Below are positions 1-4,429 of a DNA stretch of 6,354 nt, in pieces (position 1 is the stretch's first letter; each line of letters starts with the position of its first letter). Both the position numbers and the translations under genes were made by a program. The DNA lies in contig JALOLQ010000094.1 of assembly GCA_025455895.1 (NCBI GenBank), positions 1 through 6,354 on the forward strand. Reading direction: 5' to 3'. The DNA is from Solirubrobacteraceae bacterium. GTDB taxonomy: Bacteria; Actinomycetota; Thermoleophilia; Solirubrobacterales; Solirubrobacteraceae. A model generated the notes under the pieces. It made no database searches. It had not been told where the DNA came from and worked only from the letters and a program-made list of their open reading frames with translations.

Positions 1-135
1 CCCGAGGGCGGTCGCCCCGGCGAGCAGGACGAGCAGGCCGCCGAGCAGGGCGATCAGTGCCTGGCCGCGCTCGCCGCGGGCCCGCGCGTCCGAGATCCGG
101 ATGAGCTTCCGGGCGCTCGGCGACCCGAACCTCAT
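1..135 (-). CDS. N-terminus of a TadG-like (pilus-associated) protein, partial at the window edge
   Basis: Only the first 45 codons lie in the window. The ATG at 135 overlaps the preceding stop (ATGA) and has a strong ribosome binding site. The protein has a basic N-terminal region, RARGERGQA (18-26), and then a hydrophobic helix, LIALLGGLLVLLAGATALG (27-45). This RGERGQA-plus-helix pattern is typical of TadG and similar Flp-locus proteins, which anchor through an N-terminal segment. Unlike the two TadE-like proteins, it lacks a Glu five residues after the Gly (Ala29 there), so prepilin-type processing is less likely. The rest of the gene is outside the window, so the family call is provisional. 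Confidence 0.6.
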   Translation of the reverse strand, partial: MRFGSPSARKLIRISDARARGERGQALIALLGGLLVLLAGATALG

Positions 136-698
136 CCGCGTCCTCCCGGGACGGCGCGGCCGCCGGCGCCCGCCGCCAGCGCCTGCGCCAGCGCGCGCCG
201 CCGCGCCGCCCCGGGCGGAGCGCCCATCCGCAGCGCGAGCGCCTCCGCGGCGCCGGGCGGCCGGACGAGCCCCGCGGGGACGCCGTCGCGCTGAAGGCTC
301 GCGGCCGCCAGCGCGACGACCGGATCCCCCGCGTCGCCGGCGACGAGGATCGCGGCGCAGGCGGCGAGCAGCTCCTCGCCGGTCGCGTCGCGCACGCCCT
401 CGACGGCCAGCAGCACGGGAGCCGGAGCCGCCAGCCGCGCCGCGAGCAGCCCGGCCTGCGCGTCGTCCTGCACTCCGAGGGCGAGCCACGCCGCACGCCC
501 GCCGGCCACCGCGGGGACGCCTGCCGCGGCGAGCCGCGCGGTCAGCCCGCGCGCTCGCGCGCCGGCGGGTCCGGACGCGGGCGCCGGCGCCCCGCGCACG
601 ACGACCAGCGCCGGCCCGTCGCCGCGGACCGCCGCCGCGGCGACGGCGAGCGGCACGGCCCCCGCCCCGACCACGCCCGCCACGAAGGGCGCACTCAT
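132..698 (-). CDS. Ala-rich alpha/beta protein in the Tad cluster, possibly a degenerate CpaE/MinD-like protein
   Basis: I do not firmly recognise this family. The 188-residue product starts at the ATG of an ATGA overlap with the second TadE-like gene. By my count 59 residues are Ala (31%), and there is no Lys, Asn or Tyr. The sequence alternates predicted beta strands and helices as in a Rossmann-like fold: FVAGVVG (5-11), ALVVVRG (30-36), PVLLAVEG (94-101), AAILVAG (115-121) and GVPAGLVRPPG (139-149). The opening VAGVVGAGAVPLAVAAAAV sits where CpaE/MinD-type ATPases carry GGxGxGKST, but no Lys or Thr/Ser follows the glycines. A pseudo-ATPase related to the CpaE-like proteins of actinobacterial Tad loci is an inference from pattern and neighbours, not a match I can verify. 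The very high GC also leaves some chance that the length is inflated, but the overlaps on both sides support the frame. Confidence 0.65.
   Translation of the reverse strand: MSAPFVAGVVGAGAVPLAVAAAAVRGDGPALVVVRGAPAPASGPAGARARGLTARLAAAGVPAVAGGRAAWLALGVQDDAQAGLLAARLAAPAPVLLAVEGVRDATGEELLAACAAILVAGDAGDPVVALAAASLQRDGVPAGLVRPPGAAEALALRMGAPPGAARRRALAQALAAGAGGRAVPGGRG
141..147 (-). promoter_or_regulatory. Strong Shine-Dalgarno GGGAGGA that fixes the TadG-like start
   Basis: On the minus strand GGGAGGA lies five bases before the ATG at 135. It is the clearest ribosome binding site in the window and supports both that start and the ATGA overlap with the preceding gene. Confidence 0.7.
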
Positions 699-1027
699 GC
701 CGGCGGCCCCGCGTCCGCGCGCGCGTGGGCCTCGAGCAGGCCGGCGACGCCCGGAAGCAGCCCCGGCGGGCGCAGGCGCACCCGGACGACGCGTCCCGCC
801 GGGCGGACGACCAGCCCGCGGCGGGCCCAGCCGGGCACCACGTCCCGGGCGGCGCGGCGCACGGCGCGCTCCTGGAGCATCGCCACCGCGCCCGCGCGCG
901 CGGCGTCCGCGGCCAGCGTGCGCGCGAGCCCGGCCGCGAGCAGCTGCGCGGCGGCGAGCACGACGAGCACGACCAGCGGCGCGAGCGCCACCGTCTCGAC
1001 GCTCGCCTGCCCGCGCTGCGCCCTCAC
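695..1027 (-). CDS. TadE-like pseudopilin (second copy)
   Basis: This second small TadE-family protein has 110 residues. The N-terminus RAQRG followed by QASVE carries the same prepilin-type site, with cleavage expected after G6 and Glu at +5 (E11). It continues into the hydrophobic segment TVALAPLVVLVVLAAAQLLA (12-31) and then ADAARAGAVAML, typical of the family. The C-terminal part, VVRPAGRVVRVRLRPPGLLPGVAGLL, resembles that of the upstream copy. The GTG start at 1027 was chosen because it forms a GTGA overlap with the first copy's stop, has a G-run (GGGGGG) just upstream, and places the motif at the normal distance; the longer open frame upstream is a shadow. No Lys, Asn or Ile occurs. Its stop overlaps the next ATG (ATGA). 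Confidence 0.78.
   Translation of the reverse strand: MRAQRGQASVETVALAPLVVLVVLAAAQLLAAGLARTLAADAARAGAVAMLQERAVRRAARDVVPGWARRGLVVRPAGRVVRVRLRPPGLLPGVAGLLEAHARADAGPPA
995..1012 (-). repeat. 18-bp exact direct repeat in the second TadE-like gene
   Basis: GGGCAGGCGAGCGTCGAG (minus strand) encodes the G-Q-A-S-V-E processing motif and is identical to 1327-1344 in the first copy. The flanking bases differ on both sides. Confidence 0.85.
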
Positions 1028-1368
1028 GACGCACCCCCCACGCCGACCGTCACCCGCGCCGCGCCGGGCGAGACGCCGCCGACGACCGGCGGCACGGCCA
1101 GCCGCACCCGCACCCGGCCGTCGGCCAGCCGCGAGACGGCGACGTCCCGGCGCCACGCCCCCGGCGGGAGCGCCGCACGCGCGGCCCGCGCGGGGTCGCC
1201 TCCGACCTGCACCGCCCGCGCCGCCGCGCGCGCCGCCCCACCGGCCAGCCACCACGTCTGCCCCAGCAGCACGCCCTGCCAGCCGGCGGCCAGCACCGCC
1301 ACGACCAGCGGCAGCACGAGCAGCAGCTCGACGCTCGCCTGCCCCTGCTCCCGTTCACCCGCGCGCAT
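1024..1368 (-). CDS. TadE-like pseudopilin (first copy)
   Basis: This is a small secreted protein of the TadE family, minor pilin-like components of Tad/Flp (type IVc) pilus machines. In its 114 residues the N-terminus shows a prepilin-type site, REQG followed by QASVE, with the conserved Glu at +5 (E14), and then the hydrophobic helix LLLVLPLVVAVLAAGWQ (15-31). The family pattern continues as GGAARAAARAV (43-53) and a C-terminal domain with VRVRLAVPPVVGG. A TadV/CpaA-type peptidase would cut after G9. The ATG at 1368 has only weak Shine-Dalgarno potential. The protein has no Lys, Asn or Ile. Its stop overlaps the next gene (GTGA). The domain is seen in the sequence; the pilus role is inferred from the family. 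Confidence 0.8.
   Translation of the reverse strand: MRAGEREQGQASVELLLVLPLVVAVLAAGWQGVLLGQTWWLAGGAARAAARAVQVGGDPARAARAALPPGAWRRDVAVSRLADGRVRVRLAVPPVVGGVSPGAARVTVGVGGAS
1327..1344 (-). repeat. 18-bp exact direct repeat in the first TadE-like gene
   Basis: This is the partner of 995-1012, 332 bp away in the same orientation. Identity at the third codon positions, with divergence on either side, is in keeping with an old tandem duplication under strong codon bias, or with local gene conversion. Confidence 0.85.
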
Positions 1369-1425
1369 GCCCGCACCGTCGCGCGGGCGGCGTCACGGGG
1401 CTACGGCGTCTTCGTCGCGAACCTG

Positions 1426-1441
1426 CGGCGAAGGACCGCCG
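1426..1441 (-). terminator. Possible short hairpin after the small membrane protein gene (weak)
   Basis: The minus strand reads CGGCG-GTCCTT-CGCCG, a perfect 5-bp stem with a 6-nt loop, starting 9 nt after the TGA at 1451. There is no T-run. It lies in the 82-nt gap (1369-1450) that separates the phosphate-related genes from the Tad-like genes, a sensible place for a transcription boundary. In sequence this GC-rich, however, such a stem is common by chance. I see no convincing -10/-35 for the downstream genes in the rest of the gap. Confidence 0.2.
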
Positions 1442-1450
1442 GACCTGCGT

Positions 1451-1780
1451 TCAGGCCAGCGTGCGGTACTCCTGCCAGACCGCGAACAGCGCGAGCGCCA
1501 CCGCGACGAGCAGGATCAGCAGCACGACGCCGCTCGTCCCGGCGAGCGCGAGCACGAGCACGCCGCCGGCAGCGTAGAGCAGCACGCGGAACCCGGTCCG
1601 CAGCTGCTCGAGGTCCATGCGGTGGCGGCGGTAGAGGTAGACGAGGCCCCAGGCGATCACCGCGATGAACGCGAACGAGAGCGTCCGCCCGATGACGGCG
1701 GCCACGTCCCCGCCGCCCGGCAGGAACGTGACGGCGGCGGCGATCGCCAGGACGATCGCGACGTTGCGCGCGGTGCTCAC
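1451..1780 (-). CDS. Small multi-pass membrane protein of unknown function, coupled to the response regulator
   Basis: I do not recognise this family. The 109-residue product starts at a GTG whose bases overlap the regulator's stop (GTGA, 4 nt), so its translation is very probably coupled to that of the regulator. Four hydrophobic stretches are visible, near residues 7-21, 28-50, 65-81 and 84-103. A short basic and charged loop, YRRHRMDLEQLRTGFR (50-65), lies in the middle, and the protein ends in QEYRTLA. The central Arg cluster suggests that this loop is cytoplasmic. No catalytic motif, HAMP, histidine-kinase or receiver element is seen. The start was chosen by the overlap; the same frame is open upstream only as a shadow of the regulator gene. 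A role in phosphate sensing or signalling is possible from position alone. Confidence 0.8.
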   Translation of the reverse strand: MSTARNVAIVLAIAAAVTFLPGGGDVAAVIGRTLSFAFIAVIAWGLVYLYRRHRMDLEQLRTGFRVLLYAAGGVLVLALAGTSGVVLLILLVAVALALFAVWQEYRTLA

Positions 1781-2619
1781 GCAGGCAGCGTAGAGCCCTC
1801 GGCGGGCTCGGGGGCCGGCGCCGCGGGAGCGACGTCGGCCGGCAGGGCGTCCGGCACCTCGAAGTCGGCGCCCGGCTCGGCGGCGAACCGGTAGCCGACC
1901 CCGAAATGGGTGTGGATGTAGCGCCACTGCGGCGAGGCCTTCTCGAGCTTCTGGCGCAGCTTGCGCACGAAGACGTCCACCGAGCGGTCGCCGCGGGCCA
2001 TCGCGTAGCCCCAGATCCGCTGGTAGATCTCCTCGCGCTCGAGCACGCGGCCCTGCGCGCCCGCGAGCAGCTCGAGCAGCTCGAACTCGCGGCGCGTGAG
2101 GTCCAGCGAGCGGTCGCCCACGAACGCCTGGAAGCGGTCGGCGCGGATCTCGAGCTCGCCGGCGGACACCGGCTCGGCGTCCTGGCGCGTCTCGGCGCGG
2201 CGCCGGCGGCGGGCGACCGCCTCGACGCGCGCGATCAGCTCCTCCGGGTGGCACGGCTTGGTGAGCCAGTCGTCGGCGCCGCTGCGCAGGCCGCGCACGC
2301 GCTGGGCGACCGACGAGCGGCCGGTGCACACGACGATCCCGAGGCCGGGCAGCGTGGCGGCCAGGCGCTCGAGGTAGTCCCAGGCCTGCGGCCCGAGGAT
2401 CGCGAGATCGACGACGAGCGCGCTCAGGCGCATCGCGACGATCTCCTCCGGCGGCACCGGGCTCGCCAGCGTGCGGTGCTCCCAGCCGAGGCGGTCCAGG
2501 CGCTTGGTCAGGACCTGGAGGAAGCCGGAATCCGTGTCGATGACCGCGACGCGCAGGGGCGCGCCGGCGGCCGGGGCGCCCTGGCGTTCCGTGCCGGGGC
2601 GAGCGGTCGGGGTGCTCAC
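1777..2619 (-). CDS. OmpR/PhoB-family response regulator, probably the phosphate response regulator
   Basis: This is a two-component DNA-binding regulator of 280 residues. The receiver domain spans about residues 22-137: acidic residues D28 and D30, phospho-acceptor D71 in ALVVDLAILG, T99 and K121 in WLTKPCHPEEL. The C-terminal winged helix spans about 152-246, with LTRREFELLELLA (174-186), REEIYQRIWG (195-204), the recognition helix around RSVDVFVRKLRQKLE (212-226) and the wing THFGVGYRF. A variable 34-residue Pro/Ala tail follows. The usual DxxLPGxDG after the phospho-Asp is replaced by DLAILGPQAWDYL, a mild divergence. The GTG at 2619 is the only start codon between an in-frame TGA at 2674-2676 and the receiver domain. 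The PHO-box-like repeat upstream and the adjacent pst-phoU genes point to a PhoB/PhoP/RegX3-like role. No partner kinase is present here. The stop overlaps the next start (GTGA). Confidence 0.9.
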   Translation of the reverse strand: MSTPTARPGTERQGAPAAGAPLRVAVIDTDSGFLQVLTKRLDRLGWEHRTLASPVPPEEIVAMRLSALVVDLAILGPQAWDYLERLAATLPGLGIVVCTGRSSVAQRVRGLRSGADDWLTKPCHPEELIARVEAVARRRRRAETRQDAEPVSAGELEIRADRFQAFVGDRSLDLTRREFELLELLAGAQGRVLEREEIYQRIWGYAMARGDRSVDVFVRKLRQKLEKASPQWRYIHTHFGVGYRFAAEPGADFEVPDALPADVAPAAPAPEPAEGSTLPA

Positions 2620-2626
2620 GCGGCGC

Positions 2627-2632
2627 AGTCTA
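2627..2632 (-). promoter_or_regulatory. -10-like element TAGACT of a probable leaderless promoter
   Basis: On the minus strand TAGACT matches the TAnnnT -10 consensus. It ends 7 nt before the GTG of the response regulator, the distance expected if transcription starts at the G of the start codon, as is common for leaderless mRNAs in actinobacteria. The GTG has no Shine-Dalgarno sequence, in keeping with this. No TTGACA-like -35 is seen 16-18 nt upstream (the sequence there is GC-rich, near TGCCCC), which would fit a promoter that depends on an activator bound at the PHO-box-like repeat. Confidence 0.5.
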
Positions 2633-2670
2633 GGCGCAACGGCGGGTGCGGGGCACCCCGGAGAAGCACG

Positions 2671-2690
2671 GATTCACGACATCTTCACAG
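2671..2690. promoter_or_regulatory. Candidate PHO box (PhoB/PhoP-type operator)
   Basis: The plus strand shows TTCAC at 2673-2677 and again at 2684-2688, an 11-nt repeat period (GATTCAC, four bases, TCTTCAC). PhoB-family regulators bind direct repeats of about 7 bp spaced at 11 bp; the Streptomyces form is close to GTTCACC. The position fits: the intergenic region directly upstream of a PhoB-like regulator and downstream of phoU. It would lie about 52 to 71 bases upstream of a leaderless start at 2619. The repeats read on the strand opposite to the regulator gene, the reverse of the E. coli arrangement, so activation versus autoregulation cannot be decided. Confidence 0.5.
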
Positions 2691-2691
2691 C

Positions 2692-2721
2692 CCGGGGCCC
2701 CGGATCGGCCGGATCGGCCGG
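2692..2721 (-). terminator. Possible GC-rich structured 3' end after phoU (weak)
   Basis: After the phoU TGA the transcript would contain the two GGCCGATCC units and then CCGGGGCCCCGG, which can pair in several short GC stems (for example GGCC-GATCC-GGCC). Actinobacterial terminators often lack a U tract, so a stop or an RNA-processing site is possible. The stems are only 4 to 6 bp, which makes this a weak call. Some transcription may read through into the regulator gene. Confidence 0.2.
2701..2721. repeat. Short tandem repeat, 9-bp unit CGGATCGGC, about 2.3 copies
   Basis: On the plus strand the unit CGGATCGGC occurs at 2701-2709 and 2710-2718, followed by CGG. It lies about 13 nt beyond the phoU stop, next to the 12-bp perfect palindrome CCGGGGCCCCGG (2692-2703). 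Together they form a strongly self-complementary GC block that could fold in the phoU 3' end. No T-run follows, so a classical intrinsic terminator cannot be claimed. Confidence 0.6.
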
Positions 2722-2733
2722 AAACGCGGGGAA

Positions 2734-3462
2734 TCAGGCGCCGGGGACCGGCCGGCCGGGCGCGTCGGCGCTCTGCGCGGTGCCGTCCATCGGGAACTCG
2801 CGGAAGAGGCCCGTCTCGACGAAGATCACCTGCTCGCCGACGCCGACGGCGTTGTCGCCGACGCGCTCGAGCGCCCGCGCCGCCATCGTCATGACCATCG
2901 CCCACTCGCGCTTGTCGGCGTCGTCGCCGACGGCCACCGCAAGCCGGAAGACCTCCTTGTTGAGGCGGTTCACCTCCCGGTCCTGGCGCGAGAGGTCGGC
3001 GGCCAGCGCCACGTCGCGCTTCTCGAACGAGAGCTTGGCCTCCACGACCTCCGCGCGGGCCGCGGTCCCCATCCGCAGGACCTTCTCGAGCAGCTCGGGG
3101 ACGACCGGCGGCTCCGTGCCCACCAGCGGGATGATCTTCGCGATGTTCACGCACTGGTCGCCCATGCGCTCGGCGTGCTTGATGACGTGCAGCAGCGCCG
3201 CCACGAGCCGCAGGTCGCCGGCGACCGGCGCCTGGCGGGCCAGCAGCGAGAGCACGCCCTGGTGCACCTCGAGGTAGCGCCCGTCGATGCGGTCGTCGTC
3301 GGCGATGACGAAGGTCGCGAGCTCGACGTCCTGCTGCTCGAGCGCCTCCATCGCGCGGTCGAGCAGGTCGACGACGAGGTCGAGGGCGCCGAGCGCCTGG
3401 CGCTCGAGCTCGGCCAGCTCCTCGCGGAACTGGACCCGGATCGTCTCGTGATCGCGGGGCAT
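2734..3462 (-). CDS. phoU: Phosphate signalling protein PhoU
   Basis: PhoU is a cytoplasmic, metal-binding, all-helical protein made of two similar three-helix bundles. In studied bacteria it associates with PstB and the phosphate sensor kinase to keep the Pho response off when phosphate is plentiful. This copy has 242 residues (typical 215-240). The two family repeats are visible: HAERMGDQCVNIAK (96-109) and RALERVGDNAVGVGEQVIF (196-214), each with the E-R-x-G-D core that contributes metal ligands. The opening, FREELAELERQALGALDLV (12-30), is the usual first helix. A roughly 20-residue Pro/Gly/Ala tail after REFPMDG is non-conserved. The ATG lies 4 nt after the pstB stop with no strong ribosome binding site, so coupled translation is likely. 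It is the last gene of the compact pst unit; a 114-nt gap follows. Confidence 0.95.
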   Translation of the reverse strand: MPRDHETIRVQFREELAELERQALGALDLVVDLLDRAMEALEQQDVELATFVIADDDRIDGRYLEVHQGVLSLLARQAPVAGDLRLVAALLHVIKHAERMGDQCVNIAKIIPLVGTEPPVVPELLEKVLRMGTAARAEVVEAKLSFEKRDVALAADLSRQDREVNRLNKEVFRLAVAVGDDADKREWAMVMTMAARALERVGDNAVGVGEQVIFVETGLFREFPMDGTAQSADAPGRPVPGA

Positions 3463-3466
3463 GATC

Positions 3467-4426
3467 TCAGCCGAACTTGCCCGACACGTACTCCTCGGTG
3501 CGCGTGTCGTGCGGGTTCGTGAAGATCCGGTCGGTCGGGCCGTACTCGACGAGCCGCCCGATGCGGTTCTCCTCGCCGGCGCTGAGGTCGACGATGAAGA
3601 ACGCCGTGCGGTCCGAGACGCGCGCCGCCTGCTGCATGTTGTGGGTGACGATCACGATCGAGACCGTCTCCTTCAGCTCGTGCATGAGGTCCTCGATGCG
3701 CCCGGTGGAGATCGGGTCGAGCGCTGAGCAGGGCTCGTCCATGAGCAGCACGTCCGGGTTCGTGGCCAGTGCGCGCGCGATGCACAGCCGCTGCTGCTGG
3801 CCGCCGGACATGCCGAAGGCGTTGTCCTTGAGGCGGTCCTTGACGTCGTCCCACAGCGATGCGCGCCGCAGCGCCGTCTCGACGATCTCGTCCATGTTCC
3901 CCTTCATGCCCAGCACGCGGGGGCCGAAGGCGATGTTCTCGTAGATCGCCTTGGGGAACGGGTTCGGCTTCTGGAAGACCATGCCGATCCGCTTGCGCAC
4001 CTGGACGGCGTCCACGTCGGCGGCGTAGAGGTCGATCCCGTGGTAGAGCACCCGCCCGCCGACGCTCGCGGCCGGGATCAGGTCGTTCATGCGGTCGAAG
4101 CAGCGCAGGATCGTGGACTTGCCGCAGCCCGACGGGCCGATGAACGCGGTGATCTCCTTCTGCGGGACCTTCATCGTGACGTCGAGCACGGCCGGCTTGC
4201 CGCCGTAGTGCACCGAGAGGTCCTCGGTCTCGAAGACGGGCTTCTCGATCGCGTGGTCCACCACGTCGTGGTGGACGACGGCGGGCGCCGGGGCATGCGG
4301 CTCGCCCGCCGGGATCGGCGGCACCTGGCCGGGCACGCCCGGATCGCCGGCCTGCCGCTCGGGGGTCTGTTCAGGTTCGGTCACGGCACCAAGGGTCGAG
4401 GGGGAGCGGGGATCGTACGCCGACAT
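3467..4426 (-). CDS. pstB: Phosphate ABC transporter ATP-binding protein PstB, with an N-terminal extension
   Basis: PstB is the cytoplasmic ATPase that dimerises under PstCA and powers phosphate import. In its 319 residues are Walker A GPSGCGKST (97-105), the Q-loop in VFQKPNPFP (150-158), the ABC signature SGGQQQRL (207-214), Walker B VLLMDEP (226-232), the D-loop SALD (234-237) and the switch histidine in VTHNMQQA (260-267). FQKPNPFP and DRMNDLIP are hallmarks of PstB rather than of other importers. Usual PstB proteins are about 250-270 residues, so the roughly 62 residues before EKPVFETEDLSVHYGG are extra; they are rich in Pro, Glu, Ala and His. A GTG at codon 15 is a possible alternative start but would still leave about 48 extra residues. 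The ATG sits 3 nt after the pstA stop, and the TGA ends 4 nt before phoU. Confidence 0.97.
   Translation of the reverse strand: MSAYDPRSPSTLGAVTEPEQTPERQAGDPGVPGQVPPIPAGEPHAPAPAVVHHDVVDHAIEKPVFETEDLSVHYGGKPAVLDVTMKVPQKEITAFIGPSGCGKSTILRCFDRMNDLIPAASVGGRVLYHGIDLYAADVDAVQVRKRIGMVFQKPNPFPKAIYENIAFGPRVLGMKGNMDEIVETALRRASLWDDVKDRLKDNAFGMSGGQQQRLCIARALATNPDVLLMDEPCSALDPISTGRIEDLMHELKETVSIVIVTHNMQQAARVSDRTAFFIVDLSAGEENRIGRLVEYGPTDRIFTNPHDTRTEEYVSGKFG
4256..4276. repeat. Perfect 21-nt palindrome inside the pstB N-terminal extension
   Basis: The arms GTCCACCACG (4256-4265) and CGTGGTGGAC (4267-4276) are perfect reverse complements around a single T. They encode the VVHHDVVDH segment (about residues 50-58) of PstB, just before the ATPase core. 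The flanking bases (G and G) do not pair, so the symmetry ends sharply. Confidence 0.85.
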
Positions 4427-4429
4427 GGG

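Noticed and set aside
699..1034. Upstream continuation of the frame of the 188-residue protein
   Set aside because: It overlaps the second TadE-like gene out of phase; the ATG at 698 sits at a typical 4-nt overlap.
1369..1450. Search for a promoter of the Tad-like genes in the 82-nt gap
   Set aside because: Only a poor TAGCCC -10 candidate was found, with no supporting -35, so no promoter is called.
101..1894. Long plus-strand open frame (597 codons)
   Set aside because: It runs antisense across several minus-strand genes, is dominated by Arg/Pro/Ala repeats with no recognisable domain, and is the expected by-product of about 80% GC, where stop codons are rare.
1781..2329. Upstream continuation of the frame of the small membrane protein
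   Set aside because: It lies within the response regulator in another frame and has no hydrophobic or domain character; the GTG at 1780 with the GTGA overlap is a better start.
1906..3522. Long plus-strand open frame (538 codons) opposite the regulator and phoU
   Set aside because: It is a shadow of two well-identified minus-strand genes: Arg/Ala/Asp/His-rich, low-complexity composition and no family pattern.
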